Below, piece by piece: positions 56,587 through 64,000 of a stretch of 64,000 nt of DNA (within the stretch, counting starts at the first letter, position 1; each line of letters opens with the position of its first letter). Made by a program: the position numbers and the translations under genes. Location of the stretch: assembly GCF_014805525.1 (NCBI RefSeq), contig NZ_JACFSZ010000001.1, forward strand, positions 1 to 64,000, written 5' to 3'. The notes below the pieces were generated by a model. It was given only the letters and a program-made list of their open reading frames with translations. It ran no database searches and was not told the DNA's origin. This DNA comes from Rhabdothermincola sediminis. GTDB taxonomy: Bacteria > Actinomycetota > Acidimicrobiia > Acidimicrobiales > Acidimicrobilacustridaceae.

Positions 56587-56616
56587 TTGGGGGGACGAAG
56601 GGACAAACGCTAGGTT
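56587..56616 (+). promoter_or_regulatory. folD promoter
   Basis: TTGGGG (56587-56592, the edge of the G-rich array), 18-nt spacer, TAGGTT (56611-56616), ATG 9 nt further. Confidence 0.5.
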
Positions 56617-56625
56617 CGCCATCGC

Positions 56626-57486
56626 ATGACGGCACGGACGCTCGACGGGGAGCTGGTCGCCTCCCTCATCAAGGAACAGCTCGCGGCGCGGATCGCGGTG
56701 CTCGCCGAGCGAGGCATCCGGCCCGGGCTGGGCACCATCCTCGTGGGTGACGATCCACCCTCGGCCAACTACGTGGCCATGAAGCACCGCGACTCCCAAG
56801 CGCTCGGCATGGCCTCCTTCGAGGTGCATCTCGGTGCCGGCGCCACCCACGACGAAGTACTCACGGCGGTGCGCCAGTTCAACGCCAATCCCGAGGTCGA
56901 CGCCTTCATCGTCCAGTACCCGTTCCCGCCTCACCTCGACTACGAGGCCATCCTGCTGGAGGTTGACCCCGCCAAGGACGCTGACGGCCTGCACCCGGTC
57001 AACCTCGGCAAGCTGGTGCAGGGCATCGACGCCCCGCTTGCGTGCACCCCGGCGGGCATCCAGCGGCTGCTCGAGCACTACGAGATCCCGATCGCCGGGC
57101 GCCACGTGGTGATCGTGGGCCGGGGGCTCACGATCGGCCGGCCGCTCGCCAACCTGCTCTCCCTGAAGCGACCCAACGCCAACGCGGCGGTGACCGTGGT
57201 CCACACCGGCATCGCCGACGTCGCCGCGTACACCCGCCAGGCCGACATCCTCGTCGCCGCCGCCGGCTCGCCGGGGCTGATCACCGCGGAGATGGTCAAG
57301 CCCGGGGCGGTCGTCGTCGCCGCCGGAGTGAGCTTCGAGGGGCGCAAGCTGCTCTCCGACGTCGCCGACGAGGTGGCCGAGGTCGCCGGGTGGTTGTCGC
57401 CCCGCATCGGTGGGGTCGGTCCCATGACCCGGGCCATGCTCATGTCGAACACCGTGGATGCCGCCGAGCGGCGGGCCGGTCGGTAG
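56626..57486 (+). CDS. folD: bifunctional methylene-THF dehydrogenase / methenyl-THF cyclohydrolase
   Basis: 286 residues. Catalytic Y49 and K53 in [23 protein letters not shown] and PCTPAG-equivalent [17 protein letters not shown]-binding [17 protein letters not shown], and [11 protein letters not shown] at the end. Interconverts one-carbon THF forms, supplying the 10-formyl-THF used by purN and purH next door. Confidence 0.96.
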   Translation: MTARTLDGELVASLIKEQLAARIAVLAERGIRPGLGTILVGDDPPSANYVAMKHRDSQALGMASFEVHLGAGATHDEVLTAVRQFNANPEVDAFIVQYPFPPHLDYEAILLEVDPAKDADGLHPVNLGKLVQGIDAPLACTPAGIQRLLEHYEIPIAGRHVVIVGRGLTIGRPLANLLSLKRPNANAAVTVVHTGIADVAAYTRQADILVAAAGSPGLITAEMVKPGAVVVAAGVSFEGRKLLSDVADEVAEVAGWLSPRIGGVGPMTRAMLMSNTVDAAERRAGR

Positions 57487-57489
57487 CGT
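57484..57489 (+). promoter_or_regulatory. -10 box of the thioesterase-like gene
   Basis: TAGCGT overlapping the folD stop, 7 nt before ATG 57497. Confidence 0.5.
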
Positions 57490-57496
57490 CCCGCCG

Positions 57497-58351
57497 ATGC
57501 CCGAGTCCTTCGCCGCTGCCACCGCGGTCACCCCATCGCCGGGCTTCCCGGGCCGGTTCGACGCCCACATCCCTCCCACCTGGTCGACACCGGGCGGGGT
57601 GCACGGCGGCATGCTGGTGGCCGCCGGTCTCCGCGCCGCTCGGGAGGCCACCGACCGGCCGGAGCTGGCGATGCGCCTGGCGCACGCGGTGTTCCTCGCC
57701 CCGCCGAGCAACGACCTGCTCTTCGACGTGGTCTCGCTGCGGCAGGGCAAGCGCAGCGCGCACGTGCGTGTCACCGGCACCTGCGTGCAGCAGGACCACG
57801 CCGCCATCGACCTGACCGTGGTGTTCACCGCGGACGGGAAGTCCCCGGCCTGGCTGGACGCCCGGCACCCCGACGTGCCGCCGCCCGAGCAGCTCTCGAG
57901 CGAGAGCGGCTTCGGCGTGCCCGCTCACGGCGGCCCGATCCCCCCGCCGCCGCTGTTCGACCACCTCGACGTCCGCTCGGTGATCGGCATGGTGCCGTGG
58001 GTCGAGGGCTGGACGCCCGACCAGCCGGCGCGCCACGTCCGCTGGAACCGCTACCTCGAGACTCCTCGGTGCCCGGACGGTTCCATCGACCCCTTGGGGC
58101 TGCTGCCCTTCGCGGACCTGCCGGGTCCGGCGGTGTGGGTGAAGGGCCGCCCCGGGGAGATGCCGATGTTCTTCCTCTCCCTCGACCTGTCGATCAGCTT
58201 CCTCGAGCCGGTTCCTGCGGAATGGGTGCTCACCGACATCCGGGCCAGGTGGGTGGGATCGGGTCACGTCTACGCGGAGACCGACCTGTGGTCGGGTGGC
58301 CGGCTGGTCGCCACCTCGACCCAGACGATGCTTCGTCGCATCGTCCCCTGA
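57497..58351 (+). CDS. thioesterase-like (double hotdog) protein
   Basis: 284 residues from ATG 57497. [20 protein letters not shown], a first hotdog helix with the GGVHGG turn, then [20 protein letters not shown] and a second half ending [18 protein letters not shown], matching TesB-like acyl-CoA thioesterases of actinobacteria. Substrate unknown. The earlier in-frame start at 57458 lies inside folD before the -10 box. Confidence 0.8.
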   Translation: MPESFAAATAVTPSPGFPGRFDAHIPPTWSTPGGVHGGMLVAAGLRAAREATDRPELAMRLAHAVFLAPPSNDLLFDVVSLRQGKRSAHVRVTGTCVQQDHAAIDLTVVFTADGKSPAWLDARHPDVPPPEQLSSESGFGVPAHGGPIPPPPLFDHLDVRSVIGMVPWVEGWTPDQPARHVRWNRYLETPRCPDGSIDPLGLLPFADLPGPAVWVKGRPGEMPMFFLSLDLSISFLEPVPAEWVLTDIRARWVGSGHVYAETDLWSGGRLVATSTQTMLRRIVP

Positions 58352-58356
58352 CCACC

Positions 58357-58362
58357 TAGCCT
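58357..58362 (+). promoter_or_regulatory. -10 box of metF
   Basis: TAGCCT, 7 nt before the GTG start. Confidence 0.5.
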
Positions 58363-58369
58363 CTCGTTC

Positions 58370-59245
58370 GTGACGTACATCCGGGACCTGCTGGCGGCCG
58401 GCCGCACCTTCTCGTTCGAGTTCTTCCCCCCGAAGACCGACGAAGCCGCCCGCGAGCTGGAGAAGACGCTCCGCGAGCTCGAGCCCCTGCATCCGTCCTT
58501 CGTCTCGGTCACCTACGGCGCGGGTGGATCGACCCGCGATCGCACCCGCGACATCGTCGTGCACATCGAACGGGAGACGACGATGACCGCGATGGCGCAT
58601 CTCACGTGCATCGCGCACACCCGCGAGCAGCTCTCGCAGATCATCTCGGAGTACCACCAGGCCGGGATCCGGAACCTGCTGGCGCTGGCCGGCGACCCAC
58701 CGGCGGGCGTGGACGATTACCCCCATGACCTGCGCTACGCCTATGAGCTCGTCGAGCTGATCAGGGAGCACGACGACTTCTCCATCGGGGTCGCCGCACA
58801 CCCCGAGCTGCATCCCCGCTCGCCGGACCGGGAGAGCGACCGTCGGCACCTGGCCGAGAAGCTGGCCCTGGCCGACTTCGCCATCACCCAGTTCTTCTTC
58901 GAGCCCGACCCGTACCTGCGCATGATCGACGAGCTCGACGCCCTGGGATGCTCGAAGCCGGTGATCCCCGGGGTGATCCCGGTGACGAACGCGAAGCAGG
59001 TGGAGCGCTTCGCCCAGCTCGCCGGGGCCGAGTTCCCCCGGCATCTCGCGGCCCGCTTCGAGGCCGTCGCCGACGATCCGGCCGCGGTGCGTGCCATCGG
59101 GGTGGAGATCGCCACCGACCTGTGCCAGCGGCTGCTGGAGGAGGGCGTGCCGGGCGTGCACTTCTACACACTGAACCGCTCCCGCGCCACCCGCGAGATC
59201 TACGCCAACCTGGGCCTCGTCGCGGGGAGCGCCGAGCAGCCCTGA
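58370..59245 (+). CDS. metF: methylenetetrahydrofolate reductase
   Basis: 291 residues, FAD-dependent TIM barrel making 5-methyl-THF for methionine synthesis. FSFEFFPPKTDEAARELEKT, SVTYGAGGSTRDRT, AHLTCIAHTREQL, LALAGDPPAG and FFFEPDPYLRMIDEL are the conserved blocks; HFYTLNRSRATREIY closes it. GTG start. Complements folD in the one-carbon cluster. Confidence 0.95.
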   Translation: MTYIRDLLAAGRTFSFEFFPPKTDEAARELEKTLRELEPLHPSFVSVTYGAGGSTRDRTRDIVVHIERETTMTAMAHLTCIAHTREQLSQIISEYHQAGIRNLLALAGDPPAGVDDYPHDLRYAYELVELIREHDDFSIGVAAHPELHPRSPDRESDRRHLAEKLALADFAITQFFFEPDPYLRMIDELDALGCSKPVIPGVIPVTNAKQVERFAQLAGAEFPRHLAARFEAVADDPAAVRAIGVEIATDLCQRLLEEGVPGVHFYTLNRSRATREIYANLGLVAGSAEQP

Positions 59246-59301
59246 CCCGCCCCGGTTCACGAGGGGTCGGTCGACGGGCCGCACCGGGCCTGGGCGCCGA
59301 C

Positions 59302-59322
59302 ACTTGTCTTGAACTTGTCTTG
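59302..59322 (+). promoter_or_regulatory. tandem 10-bp direct repeat upstream of icd
   Basis: ACTTGTCTTG at 59302-59311 and again at 59313-59322, 11 nt apart (one helical turn), overlapping the -35 region (TTGCCC at 59320). Possible regulator site. Confidence 0.5.
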
Positions 59323-59343
59323 CCCCGTCGGCGCTGCCGCCGG

Positions 59344-59349
59344 TAGCCT
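59344..59349 (+). promoter_or_regulatory. -10 box of icd
   Basis: TAGCCT, 6 nt before the ATG; TTGCCC at 59320-59325 with an 18-nt spacer. Confidence 0.55.
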
Positions 59350-59355
59350 CGGCCC

Positions 59356-60552
<1,197 letters not shown>

Positions 60553-60610
60553 GCGGCGATGAGCCGCGGGCGTGGCCGTCGCGGGAGGGGCCGGTCAGGC
60601 GGTCAACCGG

Positions 60611-62293
60611 TCAGCCGGTCAGCCAGGTCTGGGTCAGGCGGGTGACCATCGAGAAGCTTCCCGGGCCGCCCATAGGCCAGGAGGGCTGCCCGTCGGGGAG
60701 CGGGCCGTTGGTGATCCCCCGCACGCTGGTCGACGCCCCGACCACGGGTTGCGAGTAGTCGAGCCAGACGTAGGGGATGTCCTCGGCGAAGCGGCGCTGC
60801 ACCTCCTCGTACGCTGCCTTCCGCTCGTCGACGTCCTGGGTCGAGCGAGCCCGGGCCAGCGCGGCGTCGGTGGCCGGGTCCTCGTGGCGGGGGAAGTTCA
60901 GGCTGATCGAGCCCACCGGCGCGGAGGTCTCCGAGAGCCACCAGACCTGCTCGTAGTCCGGGTCGGGGGAGCCGAACTGGGCCCACAGGATGGCCTGGTA
61001 GTTCCCGAGCACGCCGTCGAGGATGTAGGTGGAGGCCTCCACCTGCTTGATGTCGACCCGCATGCCCACCTGCTCCCAAGCGGCCTTGAGGAACTCGCCC
61101 TGTTGCCTGGCGGTCGAGGTCGCCCCGACCGAGAGCGTGAACGAGAGCGGTTGGCCGGTGGCTTCCTGGTAGGCGGCGACCTCGGCCCGTGCGCTCTCGA
61201 GGTCGAAGGCTGGGAGCCGGATGTCGCTGTACCACCTCGAGCCAGGCCGGAACAGCGTGTAGGCGGGCTGGGTCACCCCCTCGGCGATCACGTCGACCCA
61301 GGATCGGGCGTCGGTGGCGGTGGCGACGGCCCGGCGGGCGTGGATGTCGTCGAACGGCGGCGCGGCGAGGTTCAACATCACGAAGCTCACCTCGGTCTGG
61401 CCGTGCTGCTCGACGAGCTGGATCCGCCCCTGGCTGGCCAGGTCCCGGAGCCGCTTGACCGAGGTGGCGGCGCTGGTCCAGATCATGTCGACATCGCCGG
61501 TCTCCAAGGCGTTGACTCGCTGCGAGTCGTCGGTGATGGGCCGGAAGACGATCCGGTCCAGGTAGGGGAGCGGCTGGCCGGCCTCGTCGCGGCGCCAGTA
61601 GTCCGGGTTGCGCTCCACCACCAGCTCTTTGTCCGGGGTCCACGACACGAACCGGAACGGGCCGGTGCCGACCGGGTGGCGGCTCGAGTCGGGGTCGTCG
61701 AGCTGGGTGGGGGCGGGCACCGCGCCGGCTTGCCCGGTGAGCACCACCGGGAACGACGACCACGGCTCGCGCATGGTGACCACGACGGTCAGTGGGTCGG
61801 GGGCGGACACCCCGCTCACGGGCGCGATGGCGTTGCGCGTCAACGGTGACTGCTGGTGCCCTTCGATAGCCCGGATCACGGCACCGGCGTCGAGGGGTTG
61901 GCCGTTGTGGAACCGCACGCCGGGACGCAACCGGATCGTCCACTCGGTGAAGTCCGCGTTGGGGACGAAGGCCTCGGCGAGGTAGGGCACGGCCATGCCC
62001 TCCGCGTCGTAGGCGGCCAGGGGATCGAAGATCGTGAGACCCACCTCGGTGCCGTCCCCGGCCCAGCGGTTGACGGTGGGGTTCCAGCCGTCCGACTCGC
62101 TGGCCAGCGCGAAGCGCAAGTTCCCCCCCGAGCGCGGTGGCCCCTCGCTGGGCAGCGTGACGTCGGCTCCCGGCCCGGCGGTGGCGGTGGTGGTGCCGTC
62201 CGTCGAGCCGCCGCCACAGGCCGCGACGCCCAGCAGCAGTGCCAGCACGAGCGCGGCCGGTACCGCGCGGCGGGCCCTCCGATCCGTCCCCAT
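60611..62293 (-). CDS. ABC transporter substrate-binding lipoprotein (peptide/nickel type)
   Basis: 560 residues, solute-binding family 5. Signal with lipobox LLGVAAC (C26) followed by a Gly/Ser/Thr linker; the domain has LTIFDPLAAYDAEGMAVPYL, FTEWTIRLRPGVRFHNGQPL, GTGPFRFVSW and VERNPDYWRRDE. Delivers oligopeptide-like ligands to a permease not found here, so an orphan binder. ATG at 62293 with GAGGGGGGAAC upstream. Convergent with icd (58 nt apart). Confidence 0.92.
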   Translation of the reverse strand: MGTDRRARRAVPAALVLALLLGVAACGGGSTDGTTTATAGPGADVTLPSEGPPRSGGNLRFALASESDGWNPTVNRWAGDGTEVGLTIFDPLAAYDAEGMAVPYLAEAFVPNADFTEWTIRLRPGVRFHNGQPLDAGAVIRAIEGHQQSPLTRNAIAPVSGVSAPDPLTVVVTMREPWSSFPVVLTGQAGAVPAPTQLDDPDSSRHPVGTGPFRFVSWTPDKELVVERNPDYWRRDEAGQPLPYLDRIVFRPITDDSQRVNALETGDVDMIWTSAATSVKRLRDLASQGRIQLVEQHGQTEVSFVMLNLAAPPFDDIHARRAVATATDARSWVDVIAEGVTQPAYTLFRPGSRWYSDIRLPAFDLESARAEVAAYQEATGQPLSFTLSVGATSTARQQGEFLKAAWEQVGMRVDIKQVEASTYILDGVLGNYQAILWAQFGSPDPDYEQVWWLSETSAPVGSISLNFPRHEDPATDAALARARSTQDVDERKAAYEEVQRRFAEDIPYVWLDYSQPVVGASTSVRGITNGPLPDGQPSWPMGGPGSFSMVTRLTQTWLTG

Positions 62294-62433
62294 AGTTCCC
62301 CCCTCGGTTCCGGTGAGCGGGAGCATCATCGCACCTGCCGGGGCCCTCCGTCGGTAGCGACGCGGGAGCGGAGCGCGGATCGGGTCGAGATGCCAGACTG
62401 CGGACGCTGCCGGACGAGGGGGTTGGCGAGGGC

Positions 62434-63531
62434 ATGGTGATGGGGAATCGCCCCGAGGTGCGCACCGCTCCCGCCCCCATCGCGCTGGTGGACGTGGTGG
62501 GCCTGGCGCAACAGTCGATCAACGCCCTGGCCCGGGTGCCCTTCCGTCGCCCCTGGCAGGGTGCGGGCACCCTCATGGGCAATCTCGGAGCCTCGGTCAC
62601 CCGGGAGGTGGTCCGGACCTTCATGGGCTACTCGTCGTCGTTGCCCATCGAGGAGTTCCGCTCGATCGAGCTGCTGCTCGATTCGTTGTGCGGGCTGGTC
62701 ATGCCCCCGGTGGTCAGCGCCCTGGACGTCGACACCGAGGAGGCGAGCGTCGGTGGCGTACCCGGGATCTGGTACCGGCCCCGCGCCGGGCGGCCACCCG
62801 CCACCATCCTCTATCTCCACGGCGGCGGCTACATCGGCACGTCGCCTCGGATGTACGCGTACTTCACCGCCACCTTGGCCCGGGAGACGGGATGTGAGGT
62901 CTTCGTGGCCGACTATCGGCTGGCACCCGAGTTCCCGTTCCCGACAGACGTGGAGGACGCGCTTCGCGTGCTCGAGGCGTTGGTCGCGGACGGCATCGAA
63001 CCGGATCGCATCTTCCTCGCCGGTGATTCGGGCGGCGGAGGCGTGGCCAGCACGGCCATGCTCACACTGGTGCGGTCGGCGATCGGGCAGGTTCCCGGCG
63101 GGATGATCCTGTTCTCGCCGGAGGTGGACCTGAAGCTCGACGAGCCCTCGGTCACGGAGAACGCGTCGTTCGACGTCCTGCCGTGGAACATCCCGACCTC
63201 GGCCTACCTGCACGGCTTCGATGCCAGCAGCGAGTTCGTCTCACCGGTCAACGCGAACCTGCGCGGCTACCCGCCCACCTTCGTCGCCTGGGGCGACGAG
63301 GAGATGTTTCGGGACCCGATCCGCCGGTTCGTCGAACGCCTGGCGGAGGCCGGAGTCGATCACGTGGCGATGGAGGAACAGGGGATGTTCCACGTGTTCC
63401 CGATCCTCATGCCCTGGGCGGACCAGAGCCGACGGGTCTACCGGGCGGTTCGGGACTTCGTGCACCATCGCCTGCCAGGCGTGGTGTCGACGACCCCGCT
63501 GGTGGGGCCACTGCGGTCTCCCGCACGCTGA
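62434..63531 (+). CDS. alpha/beta hydrolase, hormone-sensitive-lipase family esterase
   Basis: 365 residues. HSL-type oxyanion HGGGY (H129 onward), nucleophile S199 in AGDSGGGGVAST, FVADYRLAPEFPFPTDVEDA, acid in VAWGDEEMFRD and histidine in EQGMFHVFPIL. About 100 N-terminal residues precede the fold. Divergent from the binding lipoprotein across 140 nt. ATG 62434 used; ATG 62440 has a slightly better spaced GAGGG. Confidence 0.9.
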   Translation: MVMGNRPEVRTAPAPIALVDVVGLAQQSINALARVPFRRPWQGAGTLMGNLGASVTREVVRTFMGYSSSLPIEEFRSIELLLDSLCGLVMPPVVSALDVDTEEASVGGVPGIWYRPRAGRPPATILYLHGGGYIGTSPRMYAYFTATLARETGCEVFVADYRLAPEFPFPTDVEDALRVLEALVADGIEPDRIFLAGDSGGGGVASTAMLTLVRSAIGQVPGGMILFSPEVDLKLDEPSVTENASFDVLPWNIPTSAYLHGFDASSEFVSPVNANLRGYPPTFVAWGDEEMFRDPIRRFVERLAEAGVDHVAMEEQGMFHVFPILMPWADQSRRVYRAVRDFVHHRLPGVVSTTPLVGPLRSPAR

Positions 63532-63599
63532 ACGCCGACGCCGGGCGTTCCCTCGACTCCCGGGGATCCCGCAGGGCCCGCCGCCATTTGCCCATCTTC

Positions 63600-63629
63600 T
63601 TGACCAAGATAGTGGGAAATACCTAAGCT
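63600..63629 (+). promoter_or_regulatory. promoter of the TauE/SafE gene
   Basis: TTGACC (63600-63605), an 18-nt spacer, TAAGCT (63624-63629); the ATG follows after 8 nt. Best -35 match in the window, in a locally AT-richer stretch. Confidence 0.65.
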
Positions 63630-63637
63630 GCGAGACC

Positions 63638-64000
63638 ATGCACGAGCTGGTGTTCGTCGCCCTGGCAGGATTCGCAGCGTCGTTCGTGGACGGCGCCCTC
63701 GGCATGGGCTTCGGCCCGACGTCGTCGACCATCCTGCTCGGTGCGGGGTTGAGCCCCGCCACCACCTCGACCACGGTGAACCTGGCCAAGGTGGCGACGG
63801 GGCTCGCCGCCGCGGTCTCCCACTGGCGCTTCCGTAACATCGACCACCGCCTGGTGATCCGGCTGGCGGTCGCCGGATCGCTGGGCGCGGTGATCGGGGT
63901 GACGGTGCTCGCCAACATCGACGGCAAGACCCTCCGGCCGATCCTGTCCTCGATGCTGGTGGTGGTGGGGCTGCGGATCCTGTTGCGCTTCAGCCGCCCG
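63638..64000 (+). CDS. TauE/SafE family permease, N-terminal part (runs off the window)
   Basis: 121 codons open to the window edge. Several hydrophobic helices; LAGFAASFVDGALGMGFGPT (8-27) is the first conserved repeat of the sulfite exporter TauE/SafE family. A probable organosulfur or sulfite exporter, though the family also transports other anions. Confidence 0.88.
   Translation, partial: MHELVFVALAGFAASFVDGALGMGFGPTSSTILLGAGLSPATTSTTVNLAKVATGLAAAVSHWRFRNIDHRLVIRLAVAGSLGAVIGVTVLANIDGKTLRPILSSMLVVVGLRILLRFSRP

Larger units (their letters stand above)
56288..56625. other. repeat-rich intergenic region between purH and folD
   Basis: 338 nt without a gene. Left part (about 56310-56400) is C-rich, the centre holds two 48-nt palindromic repeats, the right part is a G-rich tandem array, and the end carries the folD promoter. 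The strand asymmetry C-rich to G-rich around the palindromes is striking. Confidence 0.8.

Noticed and set aside
56523-56594. Tandem units considered as a CRISPR array
   Set aside because: 16-nt units abut with no spacers and no cas genes are near.

Overview
The window is a high-GC bacterial chromosome segment with dense, almost entirely co-directional (+) genes, frequent GTG starts, 1-4 nt stop/start overlaps and -10 boxes lying 6-9 nt in front of start codons. Gene content and order (S10-spc-alpha ribosomal superoperon running into rplM-rpsI-glmM-glmS, then acpS-nnr-alr-tsaE-tsaB-rimI-tsaD-groESL, guaB3-guaA, pcrA, sucCD-purNH-folD) are those of Actinomycetota. An early-branching actinobacterial class such as Acidimicrobiia is my inference, not something the sequence proves.

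1-16397: end of tuf, then the ribosomal superoperon rpsJ, rplC-D, a small unknown gene, rplW-B, rpsS, rplV, rpsC, rplP, rpmC, rpsQ, rplN-X-E, rpsN-H, rplF-R, rpsE, rpmD, rplO, secY, adk, map, infA, rpmJ, rpsM-K-D, rpoA, rplQ. Departures from the usual plan are a 254-nt promoter/leader with strong hairpins before rplC, an unrecognised disordered ORF between rplD and rplW, long charged tails on L22 and S3, and an apparent CTG start for infA.

16454-24451: truA, then an inserted iron-storage nanocompartment operon (encapsulated ferritin-like cargo plus encapsulin shell), then rplM-rpsI with their own promoter and leader hairpin, glmM, and a 1151-residue GlmS-type protein nearly twice the normal length. 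GlmM and GlmS supply glucosamine-1-phosphate for peptidoglycan.

24471-32156: acpS, nnr, a CBS-pair protein, alr, an S58 peptidase, a family-4-type uracil-DNA glycosylase, and the t6A37/alanyl-acetylation cluster tsaE-tsaB-rimI-tsaD.

32157-38010: an accessory block between tsaD and groES. It holds a secreted metzincin protease whose signal peptide is separated from the body by a frameshift in a C7 tract, a secreted Ig-like protein, an aldehyde dehydrogenase, a VOC protein and an antisense SDR remnant. groES-groEL follow under two overlapping CIRCE operators and end at a 15-bp hairpin.

40158-51907: an ion channel (minus), a small unknown protein, a CoA-type NUDIX hydrolase, an epoxide-hydrolase-like protein, a winged-helix-like unknown, guaB3, guaA, a dienelactone hydrolase, pcrA, an acyl-CoA synthetase, a membrane-anchored Rieske-like protein lacking the expected cluster histidines (minus), and a stand-alone B12-binding domain.

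52056-64000: sucC-sucD, purN-purH, folD, a thioesterase-like protein, metF, icd, a peptide/nickel-type ABC binding lipoprotein (minus), an HSL-type esterase and the start of a TauE/SafE permease. A 48-nt palindromic repeat occurs four times between genes in the second half of the window (41872, 51921, 56402, 56477). I found no tRNA, rRNA, CRISPR array, insertion sequence or prophage.
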